Assembly: GCF_040790665.1 (NCBI RefSeq)
Contig: NZ_CP160849.1
Span: 1,823,501-1,887,500, forward strand
Reading direction: 5' to 3'
DNA length: 64,000 nucleotides
Source of the DNA: Sulfitobacter pontiacus
GTDB taxonomy: Bacteria; Pseudomonadota; Alphaproteobacteria; Rhodobacterales; Rhodobacteraceae
Of the stretch, positions 53,017 through 64,000 are shown one piece after another (within the stretch, counting starts at the first letter, position 1; each line of letters begins with the position of its first letter). Below the pieces are notes generated by a model. That model was given only the letters and a program-made list of their open reading frames with translations, was not told where the DNA came from and ran no database searches. A program made the translations under genes and the position numbers.

Positions 53017-53167
53017 GTCTGGTGTCCGCCCCGCGGAAGAATCGGGAAGCTGGTGAAACTCCGGCACGTGCCCAACGCTGTAATGGGGATGGTTTGCGCA
53101 TAGGCCACTGGATTATTCCGGGAAGGCGCGCGGACCAGACGACCCTAAGTCAGAAGACCGGCCAGAC
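53017..53167 (+). ncRNA. cobalamin (B12) riboswitch
   Basis: The aptamer core is clear: GGGAAGCTGGTGAAACTCCG, then CCCAACGCTGT and GCGCATAGGCCACTGG, and the B12 box AGTCAGAAGACCGGCC (53148-53163). P1 closes with GTCTGG (53017-53022) and CCAGAC (53162-53167). It ends 63 bases before the bluB ATG, with a small hairpin (CCCGC/GCGGG, 53180-53196) between as a possible expression platform. Expected to repress bluB when adenosylcobalamin is plentiful. Confidence 0.93.
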
Positions 53168-53227
53168 AGTACAGCTTGCCCCGCATGGACAGCGGGATTG
53201 GCGCATAAACGTATTGTTGGGGACTGA

Positions 53228-53911
<684 letters not shown>

Positions 53912-54051
53912 TCACCGTCCGTCCCGCTCACGTTGTCATCTCCCGCAGTACGGGTAATTTGCGCGGTCAGCGGAACTATGCCGGTTCCCTGACGTTGCCT
54001 TTGTGAAGCCAGTGCATCCCGCGTCTGGCACGCAAAGAGGAAGTATTCAAA

Positions 54052-54126
54052 ATGGGCGGTATCATTTATCTCGTTGGTCTTGTGGTCGTGGTTATGGCGG
54101 TGCTGTCGCTGGTCGGCTTGGCGTAA
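54052..54126 (+). CDS. 24-residue single-span membrane peptide
   Basis: ATG at 54052 behind AGAGGAAG (good spacing) encodes a peptide that is almost entirely one hydrophobic helix (GGIIYLVGLVVVVMAVLSLV) ending at TAA 54126. Small peptides of this look occur in other Rhodobacterales by my recollection, so it is unlikely to be chance. 23 bases before the next membrane protein gene and probably co-transcribed with it. Confidence 0.6.
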   Translation: MGGIIYLVGLVVVVMAVLSLVGLA

Positions 54127-54149
54127 GCAAACGCCGGGGAGGCATTTAC

Positions 54150-55148
54150 ATGAACACGACACTCACTGAAAAAACTGCCGATGGATCCTATGTCGACTGG
54201 CCCGCAATTTTCGCGGGCACTGTTGTCGCTGTGGCGATTGGCCTCTTGCTGACCACCTTCGGCGCGGCACTTGGCCTGTCGTCGATCACGCTGGACGGAA
54301 CCGACAATTCATCGACGCTTGAACTGGTGCTGACCGCGCTGTGGATGGTGATCACGCTGGTCGCCTCCTATCTGGCCGGTGGTTATATCGCGGGCCGCAT
54401 GCGCCGCCGCGTCGAAAGCGCCACGGATGATGAAGTCACTGCACGTGACGGGATCAACGGTCTGGTTGTTTGGGGCCTCGGCTCTGTGATCACCGCCGTG
54501 ATGCTATCAAGCGCGCTGAGCTTTGCAGCCAATACTGCCGGCAACGTCGCAGCGGGTGCAGGCAAAGCGGCTGGTACGGTCGTCGAAGCTGCGGGCTCTG
54601 CCGTGGGAGGTGCTGCCTCCGGACTGGCCGATGCGGCGGGTGCTGCCATCCCGGATGAGGCCAAGAATGATCCGACAGATTACCTGTCGAACCAGCTTCT
54701 GCGCCCCAATCAGGTCGACCCCCTGACAGCCGATCCCGAGCAATTGGCAGAGCAGACCGCCAGCATTGTTGCGAATATCTACCGCACGGGTGAGGTGAGC
54801 GAGGAAGACCGGACCTATCTTGCCGGCGCTGTTGCCGCACGCACCGATCTGACCCAGGCGCAGGCGAAAGAGCGTGTGGACCAGATTGTGACCCAAGCGC
54901 AGGAAGCACGTCAGGAAGTCGAAGACGCTGTTGCCGCCGCCAAGGCCGAGGCTGAACAAGCTGCGGCAGAGGCGAAAGAAGCAGCGGTTGAGGCTGCGCA
55001 AACCGCGCGTAACGCCGGTATCCTGACCGCCTTTGTGCTGGCCGCTGCGTCGCTGATTGCCGGTGTGGCATCTGTCGCAGGGTCGGTCCATGGGGGTCGC
55101 CACCGCGATCAGGGCCGTCTGTTTGCCGGTCTGACATATCGCGGCTAA
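54150..55148 (+). CDS. membrane protein with long Ala/Glu coiled coil
   Basis: 332 residues from ATG 54150 (GGGGAGG upstream). Helix 1 near 15-38, helix 2 near 55-80 (ending AGGYIAGRMRRR), helix 3 near 98-115, an Ala/Gly-rich stretch (115-150), then a helical region with heptads (EARQEVEDAVAAAKAEAEQA) and a last helix near 290-315. Common in alphaproteobacteria as an uncharacterised membrane protein. Function unknown; a stress or envelope role is possible. Followed by a strong terminator. Confidence 0.8.
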   Translation: MNTTLTEKTADGSYVDWPAIFAGTVVAVAIGLLLTTFGAALGLSSITLDGTDNSSTLELVLTALWMVITLVASYLAGGYIAGRMRRRVESATDDEVTARDGINGLVVWGLGSVITAVMLSSALSFAANTAGNVAAGAGKAAGTVVEAAGSAVGGAASGLADAAGAAIPDEAKNDPTDYLSNQLLRPNQVDPLTADPEQLAEQTASIVANIYRTGEVSEEDRTYLAGAVAARTDLTQAQAKERVDQIVTQAQEARQEVEDAVAAAKAEAEQAAAEAKEAAVEAAQTARNAGILTAFVLAAASLIAGVASVAGSVHGGRHRDQGRLFAGLTYRG

Positions 55149-55167
55149 ATTGCTTCACGTGAAAATC

Positions 55168-55199
55168 AAAACCCCGGCGGCGCAAGCGGTCGGGGTTTT
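55168..55199 (+). terminator. Rho-independent terminator
   Basis: AAAACCCCG (55168-55176) pairs with CGGGGTTTT (55191-55199), 14-base loop, 20 bases after the coiled-coil membrane protein. The A/T arms make it work in both directions. Confidence 0.85.
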
Positions 55200-55350
55200 C
55201 TTATACCATCGTGATTCGGGATGTTCCGGGGCAGGGAACGCTGCGACGCCTTCAGGCGCATCCATGGCACATGCCAAAACCGCAATGCCAGATAAATAAG
55301 GCCAGCTAAATAAGGCATCAGGGCAAAGCGATATGTTTAAAGGGGGGATC

Positions 55351-55425
55351 TGGTGCTGAAGGGGAGGATTGAACTCCCGACCTCGTCATTACCAATGACG
55401 CGCTCTACCACTGAGCTACTCCAGC
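55351..55425 (-). tRNA. tRNA-Thr (anticodon GGT)
   Basis: Cloverleaf folds fully on the minus strand: acceptor GCTGGAG / CTTCAGC, D arm GCTC...GAGC, anticodon stem CGTCA / TGACG with loop TTGGTAA (GGT at 34-36), T arm GGGAG-TTCAATC-CTCCC and encoded CCA (55351-55353). The 150 bases downstream contain only a 14-bp near-perfect tandem repeat (55287-55314) and no integrase or att copy. Confidence 0.95.
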
Positions 55426-55509
55426 ACTGTGGGCGGGTGATTAGACCCATTCGCAATATGGTGCAAGCGTAATCTGGACCATATCGGTCCGCTGCGCTAG
55501 ACAATCGAC

Positions 55510-55710
55510 ATGTCAAAGGATACCGCCCCACAAAAGCCGCCAAAACCCAATGTATTGCGGGAAGACAGGCTGAAAGCCGCGCTGAAAGCCAATATGGGCC
55601 GACGCAAGGCACAAGCGCGTGCGCGCAGCGACAAAAGCCAAAGCGACGACACGCAAAATAATAACGCGCAGACAGATAACGGGCCGACCGGCCAAACCAA
55701 GGAAGGCTGA
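55510..55710 (+). CDS. small basic/disordered protein upstream of murA
   Basis: 66 residues (MSKDTAPQKPPKPNVLREDR...). An amphipathic, basic helix (KAALKANMGRRKAQARAR) and a polar Asn/Gln/Asp tail. Genes of this kind precede murA in related bacteria. Its stop is three bases before the murA ATG. Function unknown. Confidence 0.7.
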   Translation: MSKDTAPQKPPKPNVLREDRLKAALKANMGRRKAQARARSDKSQSDDTQNNNAQTDNGPTGQTKEG

Positions 55711-55713
55711 ACG

Positions 55714-56985
55714 ATGGATTCGATTGTGGTCAAAGGCGGCGGTGCGCTGTCGGGACAAATTCCGATTGCGGGGGCCAAGAACGCCTGTCTGACGCTTATG
55801 CCCGCGACCCTGCTGTCCGAAGAGCCGCTGACGCTGACCAACGCGCCGCGTCTGTCCGACATCCGCACCATGACCGAATTGCTGCGGTCCCTGGGGGCAG
55901 AGGTGACATCGATGCAGGACGGTCAGGTTCTGGCGATGTCGTGTCATGGCGAGATCAACACGCGCGCCGAATATGACATCGTGCGCAAGATGCGCGCGTC
56001 GAACCTTGTGCTGGGGCCGCTGCTGGCCCGCGAAGGGCACGCGCAGGTATCACTGCCGGGCGGCTGCGCGATTGGTGCGCGTCCGATGGATATTCACACC
56101 GATGGTCTGGCCCTGATGGGCGCAGAGATCGACTTGCGTGACGGCTATCTGCACGCCAAGGCGCAAGGCGGGGCATTGAAAGGTGCGGTCATCGACTTCC
56201 CCTTTGCCTCTGTCGGCGCGACCGAGAACATCATGATGGCGGCGACCTTGGCCAAGGGCACGACGGTGATCAACAACGCCGCCCGCGAGCCCGAGATCGT
56301 GGATCTCGCGGATTGTTTGCGTGCCATGGGCGCGCAGATCGAAGGCGACGGCACCAGTCGGATCGAGATTCAGGGCGTTGACCGTCTGCATGGGGCCACC
56401 CACCGTGTTGTGACCGACCGGATCGAACTGGGCACCTATATGCTCGCCCCGGCGATGTGCGGTGGCGAGGTTGAATTGCTGGGCGGGCGCATCGACCTGC
56501 TGTCGGCTTTCTGCGAAAAGCTTGACGCGGCAGGGATCGACGTGACCGAGACGGACAAGGGTCTGAAAGTCGCGCGGCGCAATGGCGTGATCAACGCGGT
56601 TAATGTCACGACTGAACCTTTCCCCGGTTTCCCCACCGACCTGCAAGCCCAGATGATGGCGCTGCTGTGTACAGCGGACGGTACCTCGGTGCTGGAAGAG
56701 AAAATCTTCGAGAACCGCTTTATGCACGCGCCCGAGCTGATCCGCATGGGGGCCGATATCGAGGTCCACGGCGGCACCGCGACGGTTCACGGGGTCAAAA
56801 AGCTGAAAGGTGCGCCGGTGATGGCGACCGATCTGCGCGCGTCGATTTCCCTGATCCTTGCCGGTATGGCCGCCGAAGGCGAAACGCGCGTCAGCCGTGT
56901 CTACCATCTGGATCGCGGGTACGAACATGTGGTGGCTAAACTGCGCGGCGTGGGCGCAAATATTGAACGGATCAAAGACCAATGA
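55714..56985 (+). CDS. murA: UDP-N-acetylglucosamine 1-carboxyvinyltransferase
   Basis: 423 residues, full length. Starts with [20 protein letters not shown] (Lys22-Asn23 bind substrate), catalytic Cys118 in [15 protein letters not shown], and the [10 protein letters not shown] end. First committed step of peptidoglycan synthesis, transferring enolpyruvate from PEP. The active-site Cys means a fosfomycin-sensitive type. AAGGAAGG precedes the ATG; the stop overlaps the next gene (ATGA). Confidence 0.97.
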   Translation: MDSIVVKGGGALSGQIPIAGAKNACLTLMPATLLSEEPLTLTNAPRLSDIRTMTELLRSLGAEVTSMQDGQVLAMSCHGEINTRAEYDIVRKMRASNLVLGPLLAREGHAQVSLPGGCAIGARPMDIHTDGLALMGAEIDLRDGYLHAKAQGGALKGAVIDFPFASVGATENIMMAATLAKGTTVINNAAREPEIVDLADCLRAMGAQIEGDGTSRIEIQGVDRLHGATHRVVTDRIELGTYMLAPAMCGGEVELLGGRIDLLSAFCEKLDAAGIDVTETDKGLKVARRNGVINAVNVTTEPFPGFPTDLQAQMMALLCTADGTSVLEEKIFENRFMHAPELIRMGADIEVHGGTATVHGVKKLKGAPVMATDLRASISLILAGMAAEGETRVSRVYHLDRGYEHVVAKLRGVGANIERIKDQ

Positions 56986-57452
56986 CCGAAGATGCACGTT
57001 TCGAAGACGGGCGCGAAGCCCCGCTGAACCTCGGCGCGCTGGATGCCGATGACCTCAAGGTGATCTCCTCGCTGGCGCAGGATGCCGTGTTTCCGGGATC
57101 GGAGATGCGCTGGCTGCAAAAAGAGGGGCGCTTTGCCCTGCTGCTGAACCGCGTGCGGTGGGAAGACGCGGGCAAATCGCGCCACGCCCCGGAACGCGTG
57201 CAAACAATCTTGATGTTCAGCAACGTGCAGCGCGTGTCCAGCCAAGGCGTGAACAAGGGGGATGCGGATACCATCCTGTCGCTGTTGCAGATCGAGTTCA
57301 CCGAAACCGATGCGCCCTCGGGCGACGTGCTGCTGACCCTCGCGGGGGACGGTGTGATCCGGCTGACGGTCGAAGCGCTGGATGTGACCTTGAAGGATGT
57401 GACGCGCCCCTATGTGGCCCCGTCGCGCAAGCTGCCGGAACATCCGGCCTAA
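56982..57452 (+). CDS. DUF2948 family protein
   Basis: 156 residues. [32 protein letters not shown], and [22 protein letters not shown] are conserved DUF2948 blocks. Cytosolic, beta-rich, function unknown. Nearly always between murA and hisD in Rhodobacterales and Rhizobiales; overlaps murA by four bases. Confidence 0.9.
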   Translation: MTEDARFEDGREAPLNLGALDADDLKVISSLAQDAVFPGSEMRWLQKEGRFALLLNRVRWEDAGKSRHAPERVQTILMFSNVQRVSSQGVNKGDADTILSLLQIEFTETDAPSGDVLLTLAGDGVIRLTVEALDVTLKDVTRPYVAPSRKLPEHPA

Positions 57453-57533
57453 GCGTTCTTCCACATTCTGTGCCGTGCGGGTCGCCCGTGTGGCATCCCT
57501 TCTCAGCCCATTGCACGTTGCAAAGGACATCCG

Positions 57534-58835
57534 ATGCCCCAATTCCTAGACTTCGATCAGCCCGATTTCGAACAGGCGTTCACCGCGCTGCTTTCTGCCA
57601 AACGTGAAGACAGCCCCGACGTGGACGACACAGTGGCCGAGATCATCGCGCAGGTGCGGTCCAAAGGCGATGCCGCCGTGATCGAGCTGACCCAGAAGTT
57701 CGACCGCATCACGCTGACCCCCGACACCCTGCGCATCACCGCTGCTGAAGTCGACGCCGCGGTTGCCGAAGTCTCGTACGCGGATCGCACAGCGCTTGAA
57801 CTCGCCGCGGCGCGTATCCGTGCCTATCACGAACGGCAGCTGCCCGAGGATGCACAGTGGCAGGACGACGCCGGTGCCACGCTCGGCTGGCGGTGGAGCG
57901 CGGTATCCGCCGCAGGGCTTTATGTGCCCGGTGGTCTGGCAAGCTATCCTTCCTCTGTCTTGATGAACGCGATCCCGGCCAAGGTCGCGGGGGTAGAACG
58001 GCTTGCGATGGTCGTGCCCACGCCGGACGGGGTGCTGAACCCGCTGGTGTTGCTGGCTGCGCGGCTGGCGGGCGTTGACGAGATTTACCGCATCGGTGGG
58101 GCGCAGGCGGTGGCCGCACTGGCCTATGGCACCGACACGATCCCCCCCGTCGACAAGATCACCGGCCCCGGCAATGCCTATGTCGCTGCCGCGAAACGGC
58201 GGGTGTTTGGCAAGGTGGGCATCGACATGATCGCGGGCCCGTCCGAAATTCTGGTGATCGCGGATGGGGACAACGATGCTGACTGGATCGCCCTTGATCT
58301 GCTCAGCCAGGCCGAACACGACGAAAGCGCCCAATCGATCCTGATCACCACGGACAAGGCCTTTGGCCGCGCGGTGTCGGATGCTGTGGATGCACGGCTG
58401 GAAACGCTGGAGCGGCGGGTGATTGCGGGCACCAGCTGGCGCGAGAACGGGGCGATCATTACCGTGCCGGATCTGGCGACAGCCGCCAAGCTGAGCAACC
58501 GTATCGCACCTGAACACCTTGAACTTTGTGTCGCGGATGTGGATGCGCTAAGCGCGCAGATCACCCACGCCGGGGCGATCTTCCTTGGTCAATGGACGCC
58601 CGAGGCGATTGGCGATTACGTGGGCGGGCCGAACCACGTGCTGCCCACGGCGCGCTCTGCACGGTTTTCCAGCGGGCTGTCTGTGCTGGACTTTATGAAG
58701 CGCACGACACTGGCACGGATGACGCCGGACGCGCTGCGCACGATCGGCCCGTCGGCGGAACGTCTGGCGCGATCCGAAAGCCTTGAGGCGCACGGTCTGT
58801 CGGTCACCGCAAGGCTGCGCAAACTGAACGACTGA
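57534..58835 (+). CDS. hisD: histidinol dehydrogenase
   Basis: 433 residues. GLYVPGGLASYPSSVLMNAI, GAQAVAALAYGT, KITGPGNAYVAAAKR, AGPSEILVIADGDND and the catalytic-site SQAEHDESAQS (His pair) are HisD signatures, with Zn ligands in the last part. Two-step NAD-dependent oxidation of L-histidinol to histidine. GCAAAGGA precedes the ATG. Confidence 0.97.
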   Translation: MPQFLDFDQPDFEQAFTALLSAKREDSPDVDDTVAEIIAQVRSKGDAAVIELTQKFDRITLTPDTLRITAAEVDAAVAEVSYADRTALELAAARIRAYHERQLPEDAQWQDDAGATLGWRWSAVSAAGLYVPGGLASYPSSVLMNAIPAKVAGVERLAMVVPTPDGVLNPLVLLAARLAGVDEIYRIGGAQAVAALAYGTDTIPPVDKITGPGNAYVAAAKRRVFGKVGIDMIAGPSEILVIADGDNDADWIALDLLSQAEHDESAQSILITTDKAFGRAVSDAVDARLETLERRVIAGTSWRENGAIITVPDLATAAKLSNRIAPEHLELCVADVDALSAQITHAGAIFLGQWTPEAIGDYVGGPNHVLPTARSARFSSGLSVLDFMKRTTLARMTPDALRTIGPSAERLARSESLEAHGLSVTARLRKLND

Positions 58836-58929
58836 CGCAACGGCCCTTTGCCCGGCCCGCCGATGTCAATTGTAGAACCCCGCCGCCCGGTCTAAGGTCG
58901 GCGGGATAGACACTAAATGAGACGTCCCC

Positions 58930-59409
58930 ATGTCCCGGATCACGCATATCGCGCTTGACGACGCGAACCTGCCCCCGCCCACGCCCGAGATAGAGCAAGA
59001 GCGCAAGGTCGCCATGTTTGATCTGCTGGAGGACAACGTCTTTACCCTGCCGTCGCGCGATGATCGCCCGGTGCCACAAGGGCCGTACCATCTGGGCCTG
59101 TCGATCCGTGATAAACGGCTGGTGTTTGATGTGAACACCGAAAGCGCTGAAAAGGCGGCGGAATTCCATCTGTCGCTGGGGCCGTTCCGGCAGGTTGTCA
59201 AAGACTATTTCCAGATTTGCGAATCCTATTTCGAGGCGGTCAAGAAATCCGCCCCCTCGCAGATAGAGACCATCGATATGGCACGGCGCGGGATTCACAA
59301 CGAAGGGTCTCGGGTGTTGCAAGAGCGGCTTGAAGGCAAGGCCGAGATCGATACAGATACGGCCCGCCGCCTGTTCACCCTCATCTGCGTTCTGCACTAC
59401 GGCGGCTAG
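58930..59409 (+). CDS. UPF0262 family protein
   Basis: 159 residues. RITHIALDD at the start, EIEQERKVAMFDLLEDNVF, GPYHLGLSIRDKRLVFDV and DYFQICESYFEAVK match UPF0262. Function unknown; conserved next to hisD in alphaproteobacteria. Its TAG is followed at once by the ATG of the phosphatase gene. Confidence 0.92.
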   Translation: MSRITHIALDDANLPPPTPEIEQERKVAMFDLLEDNVFTLPSRDDRPVPQGPYHLGLSIRDKRLVFDVNTESAEKAAEFHLSLGPFRQVVKDYFQICESYFEAVKKSAPSQIETIDMARRGIHNEGSRVLQERLEGKAEIDTDTARRLFTLICVLHYGG

Positions 59410-59874
59410 ATGACCCAGAAACTGCCCCAATCGGTGCTGTTTTGCTGCGATCACAACGCGGTGCGGTCGCCTATGGCCGAAGGGTTGATGAAAAAGTTCT
59501 ACGGCACGGGCACCTATGTGCAATCCGTCGGCGTGATGAACGATCTGGAAATCGATGGTTTCTCTATCGCGGTGTGCCAAGAGCTCGACGTGGAACTATC
59601 CCGCCACCGGTCCCGCAGTTTCGACGAGATGGAGAATTGGGGCGATGATCTAAGCTCTTTCGATCTGATCATCGCGCTGAGCCCGGCCAGCCAACGTCGC
59701 GCGCTGGAACTGACGCGGTTCTATCATCTGACTGTGGAATATTGGCCGATCCTCGACCCGACAGGGCTGGGGGAAACGCGCGATGCCAAGATCGCGCAAT
59801 ACCGCGCCGCCCGTGATCAGATCAAAGACCGTCTGATTGACCGTTTCGGCCCGCCCACGCGGCCACAGATTTAG
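59410..59874 (+). CDS. low molecular weight phosphatase family protein
   Basis: 154 residues. P-loop Cys13-x5-Arg19-Ser (CDHNAVRSP) at the N-terminus and a general-acid Asp in LDPTGLG give the LMW-PTP / arsenate-reductase fold. Members in this place beside hisD and UPF0262 are conserved in alphaproteobacteria; substrate unknown. No arsenic-resistance genes are nearby, so an arsenate role is not supported. Confidence 0.9.
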   Translation: MTQKLPQSVLFCCDHNAVRSPMAEGLMKKFYGTGTYVQSVGVMNDLEIDGFSIAVCQELDVELSRHRSRSFDEMENWGDDLSSFDLIIALSPASQRRALELTRFYHLTVEYWPILDPTGLGETRDAKIAQYRAARDQIKDRLIDRFGPPTRPQI

Positions 59875-59894
59875 GGCAGGGGCGTACCCCTGCC
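59875..59894. terminator. hairpin between convergent genes
   Basis: Perfect 8-bp stem GGCAGGGG/CCCCTGCC with loop CGTA, directly after the phosphatase stop and 15 bases after the convergent gene's stop. T-runs are absent, so efficiency is unsure. Confidence 0.55.
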
Positions 59895-59909
59895 GCCAGT
59901 GTCACGGTC

Positions 59910-60269
59910 TTAGGTGGCGCTGCACAGCGTCGATGCTGTCTGGCCATAGGCTTTCCATACAGCCCAGAAATCATTGTCGCTTTTGCGGTCGGACTGGCGT
60001 GCCTCTTGCAGGCTGTGAGGGTCCGAGAAAACGCGTACGCCACGGCGCTGTTCTGACGAAGAAAGCTCTTTGTCGGCAACGGCCTGGATACAGCCGCAGC
60101 GCGCCGCGCTCGCCTGTTTGCGCCCCGATTTCATGCAAGCGTTGTGGATCGGCCCGGTGGCGAACAAGACAGCGCCCCGGCCAAAGCCGCCGCTGGGGTT
60201 ATAGCCGCGCGGTCCGCCGCAAGCGGCCAGCGTGCCAACAACACAGATCATCGTGAAAAGTCGTACCAT
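59910..60269 (-). CDS. putative lipoprotein, function unknown
   Basis: 119 residues. Lipobox LAAC at residues 14-17 (MVRLFTMICVVGTLAACGG) marks a probable lipoprotein. The mature part has five more cysteines (two in RCGC) and the segment FGRGAVLFATGPIHNACMKS. Family not recognised beyond similar short Rhodobacterales lipoproteins. Confidence 0.78.
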   Translation of the reverse strand: MVRLFTMICVVGTLAACGGPRGYNPSGGFGRGAVLFATGPIHNACMKSGRKQASAARCGCIQAVADKELSSSEQRRGVRVFSDPHSLQEARQSDRKSDNDFWAVWKAYGQTASTLCSAT

Positions 60270-60385
60270 CGTTTTGCCTCATCTCTCGGACGCCGGGTTG
60301 ATCCCGAGGCTGCCCTAACTGCTGCTGGCATTTATGCCGTAAAACTGCAGATTGAGCAATTCACGATTGAGGGCGCAAAACGGAA

Positions 60386-60418
60386 ATGCCTTTGCCCGAA
60401 CAGGTCGGGCAAAGGCAT
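60386..60418 (-). terminator. porin gene terminator
   Basis: Perfect 13-bp stem (ATGCCTTTGCCCG with CGGGCAAAGGCAT), 7-base loop, then TTCCGTTTTG on the minus strand, seven bases after the porin stop. Confidence 0.92.
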
Positions 60419-60425
60419 GTGTTGC

Positions 60426-61520
60426 TTAGAACTTCCAGCGCGCACCAACGAAGGTCACGTCCAGATCCTGATAGGATGCCGACGGATCGTCGAAGTCATA
60501 GGTGCGGTGTGTTGCGTAAAGCTCGGTGTTGTACGCGTCGAGACGCTGAACAACGGCGACACCCACGGAAGAGGTGCTGGACCCTGCGACAACAAAGTCG
60601 TTCCCGTCGTAGTAATCAACGGAGAAGGATGTCGAACCCGCCGCGATGTAATCACGGGTGATGCCCGCTTTGATGTAGGCGTAGTCTGCGTCACCCGCAA
60701 CGCGGCGACCTGCGGAAACCGCGAGGTTCAGACCGGTTGGTTGGTGCAGAACAGCGGCGGAGCCCATGACGAGATCGTTGCTGGTGTCGCGGAACGAATA
60801 GCCCAAGCGCGCGTCGACCGAATAGTCGCCGTAGTCTTGAACGTAGCGTGTGCCAACATCGGTGTAGTCGTTATCATCGCCCGAGCTCAGGACTTCCTGA
60901 CCGTAGGAAACCGATGCGGAGAAGCCGTTGAACACAGGTGTGTCATAGCGCACGCGGAAACGGCGGCTGCCGTCGAAAGAGCCGTTGGTGTTCCCGATTG
61001 TGACGGTGGACAGGGTGCCATCCGCGAAACGCAGTTGCTGGCTGCCCGCGATGTCGCTGATGCCCACATAGGCGGCAACACCGGTGCCCGAGAAGTCAGC
61101 TTCGGCGGAGCCATCTGTCGACGTGCTGCCTTGACCAAACGAGAAGATACCCGCGTTTGGCGTGCGGTATGTCAGGTCCAGTTTGCGCAGTTCGGTGCGG
61201 TGGTAGTCGAAATCCAGGCTGTCGTCGTCGCCATTGATGGCGGAAGACCCGGTCAGGCCAAGGCCTGCTTCGAAGGTCAGACGCAGTTCGGACCCGTTTT
61301 GCAGCGCTTGGGTCATGGTCAGACCAACGCGGCTGTTGGAGTTGTCGTTGTCGATAAACGTGGTGTTTGTGTCTTCACCATCGTCAACGCTCAGAACGCC
61401 AAAGTTCAGTTGGCCGTAAACGTCCCAGACGGGGCCTTCTTGGGCCTGTGCCAGCGCGGGAAGCGACGCCAGACCAAGGGCTGCAACGGTCACTGTGCCA
61501 AGCGAGTGTTTCATCTTCAT
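60426..61520 (-). CDS. outer-membrane general porin
   Basis: 364 residues from ATG 61520 (AAGGA ten bases upstream; other in-frame ATGs at 61550 and 61514). Signal peptide ending ...SLPALAQA, then a 16-strand porin with the alphaproteobacterial pattern: VYGQLNFGVLSVDDG, SRVGLTMTQALQNGSELRLT, FSFGQGSTSTDG and a C-terminal Phe (VGARWKF). Substrate selectivity cannot be judged. Strong terminator downstream. Confidence 0.93.
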   Translation of the reverse strand: MKMKHSLGTVTVAALGLASLPALAQAQEGPVWDVYGQLNFGVLSVDDGEDTNTTFIDNDNSNSRVGLTMTQALQNGSELRLTFEAGLGLTGSSAINGDDDSLDFDYHRTELRKLDLTYRTPNAGIFSFGQGSTSTDGSAEADFSGTGVAAYVGISDIAGSQQLRFADGTLSTVTIGNTNGSFDGSRRFRVRYDTPVFNGFSASVSYGQEVLSSGDDNDYTDVGTRYVQDYGDYSVDARLGYSFRDTSNDLVMGSAAVLHQPTGLNLAVSAGRRVAGDADYAYIKAGITRDYIAAGSTSFSVDYYDGNDFVVAGSSTSSVGVAVVQRLDAYNTELYATHRTYDFDDPSASYQDLDVTFVGARWKF

Positions 61521-61875
61521 CTCAAAATTCCTTATTCGCCCGATCTGCAAGGGTGCAGACCATTTGAGAAGGCCGATCTAACGCCGCCGCCCGCGGGATA
61601 AAACCATAAGGCAGCCATACGAAATGCCGGTGTTGCAACATTGCTAAAGGGGGCGGTACCGCGCAGTACTGCCAAGCGCCTTGATATATTGGCGTTGGCG
61701 GCGGTATGCGGTTTCTGCATGGCAGGTGACCGCGAAAAAATCGCATCCCCCCTTTGACGTTTGCGATCAGAATGCAGGTAAATCCGCCGACGCGTGTTAA
61801 ATGCCCTAAGGATCAAGGGGAACAGGCGATCCAGCCCATTGACCAGCGCTTGAATCCGCACCATATCCTTGCCTC
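61521..61875. other. 355-base region between porin and lepA
   Basis: Divergent promoters for the porin (minus) and lepA (plus). No gene seen; frames of about 70-110 codons on the minus strand have no recognisable product or ribosome site. No repeat or RNA structure stands out. Confidence 0.4.
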
Positions 61876-63675
<1,800 letters not shown>

Positions 63676-63687
63676 GACGATTATTCC

Positions 63688-63714
63688 AAAAGGGGCGCTT
63701 CATGCGCCCCTTTT
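63688..63714 (+). terminator. lepA terminator
   Basis: Perfect 11-bp stem AAAAGGGGCGC/GCGCCCCTTTT with loop TTCAT, ending in TTTT, 12 bases after the stop. Confidence 0.93.
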
Positions 63715-63734
63715 CGTTGGAACGACACCAAAGG

Positions 63735-64000
63735 TCAGGGCAGCTCTGTCATCTGTGCAGGCACAGCCCCACCGTCCAGCAGCCGCGCCAGACAAGCGTG
63801 GGTGAACCCCCAGATATCTTCGTCATGCACCAGGTGGTGGGTCAGAAATCCCATGGGTTCCAGCGGGTCAGTCAGCCCTTTGCGGCGGTCCTGCAGCTGT
63901 TTGGTGATATCCGCAATCAGCGTGTCCGGCGGGACAAGGCTGCGGGTGCCGCGCCAGAAAATCGGATCGATATGGGTGTTGATCTGCACCAACCCCGCGG
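63735..64000 (-). CDS. polysaccharide deacetylase-like protein, C-terminal part
   Basis: 88 codons in frame to TGA at 63735; the 5' part lies beyond the window (the frame is open through its end). The segment INTHIDPIFWRGTRSLVPPD and THHLVHDEDIWGFTHACLAR resembles the C-terminal part of Rhodobacterales proteins annotated as polysaccharide deacetylase. Assignment from this fragment alone is tentative. The lepA terminator lies 20 bases past the stop and may serve both genes. Confidence 0.65.
   Translation of the reverse strand, partial: AGLVQINTHIDPIFWRGTRSLVPPDTLIADITKQLQDRRKGLTDPLEPMGFLTHHLVHDEDIWGFTHACLARLLDGGAVPAQMTELP

Noticed and set aside
55287..55425. tRNA-Thr 3' end with nearby 14-bp tandem repeat as an integration site
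   Set aside because: The 14-mers are not copies of the tRNA end, no integrase is nearby and both sides carry core genes.
59410..59874. Arsenate reductase (arsC) assignment
   Set aside because: The P-loop fits LMW phosphatases generally; genome position is the conserved hisD-UPF0262 cluster and no ars genes are present.
60144..61601. 485-codon frame opposite the porin and lipoprotein genes
   Set aside because: Antisense shadow; the porin has signal peptide, strand pattern, C-terminal Phe and terminator.

Overview
The window reads as chromosome of a marine alphaproteobacterium of the Rhodobacterales (Roseobacter group, Sulfitobacter-like). This rests on high GC with the matching codon use, the gene order murA / DUF2948 / hisD / UPF0262 / low-molecular-weight phosphatase, the UrtABCDE urea transporter, split TAXI-TRAP and TctABC transporters, a cobalamin riboswitch in front of bluB, and a candidate TGA-N9-TCA iron box. 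Genus is inference only.

Layout. 1-9131: end of an AbrB-type membrane protein, then a minus-strand operon for a tricarboxylate-type transporter (tctC, a tctA-tctB fusion) with a PrpF/GalD-type isomerase, a tandem universal stress protein, a 52-residue protein and a 2-hydroxyacid dehydrogenase. The tctDE two-component pair is divergent from it. 9502-10817: an intact IS256-family element with a 9-bp target duplication. 10950-26778: an accessory block, in part visibly lower in GC, of small-molecule oxidoreductases: DUF4437 cupin, LysR, GNAT, a cNMP-binding TrxR-like flavoprotein, an Fe/2-oxoglutarate-type oxygenase, quinone reductase and crotonase. It continues with a 2-oxoacid dehydrogenase operon whose E2 is split into a free lipoyl protein and a free catalytic domain, with its own lipoate ligase and an AcoR-like regulator, then an SDR and a CmcJ-like protein. 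It ends in a LysR gene cut off by a decayed IS3 element.

27630-38340: uptake and nitrogen. An LDH2-type dehydrogenase lies with a TAXI-TRAP transporter, followed by urtABCDE. 38337-43683: CHASE-domain kinase, MscS channel, DUF421 protein and FMN-dependent 2-hydroxyacid oxidase. 43664-49956: iron acquisition. One operon holds a Fiu-like TonB-dependent receptor, piuC, exbB, exbD and tonB; a second holds a 40-codon upstream ORF, hemP and a cysteine-rich partner, each overlapping the next. 50195-55148: BCCT transporter, lysozyme-like secreted protein, riboswitch and bluB, a 24-residue membrane peptide and a coiled-coil membrane protein. 55351-64000: core genes (tRNA-Thr, murA, hisD, porin, lepA) and the end of a polysaccharide-deacetylase-like gene.

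Recurring patterns: all three solute-binding-protein genes are separated from their membrane genes by a GC-rich intercistronic hairpin, and several genes are joined by ATGA-type overlaps. No CRISPR array, rRNA or prophage was seen.
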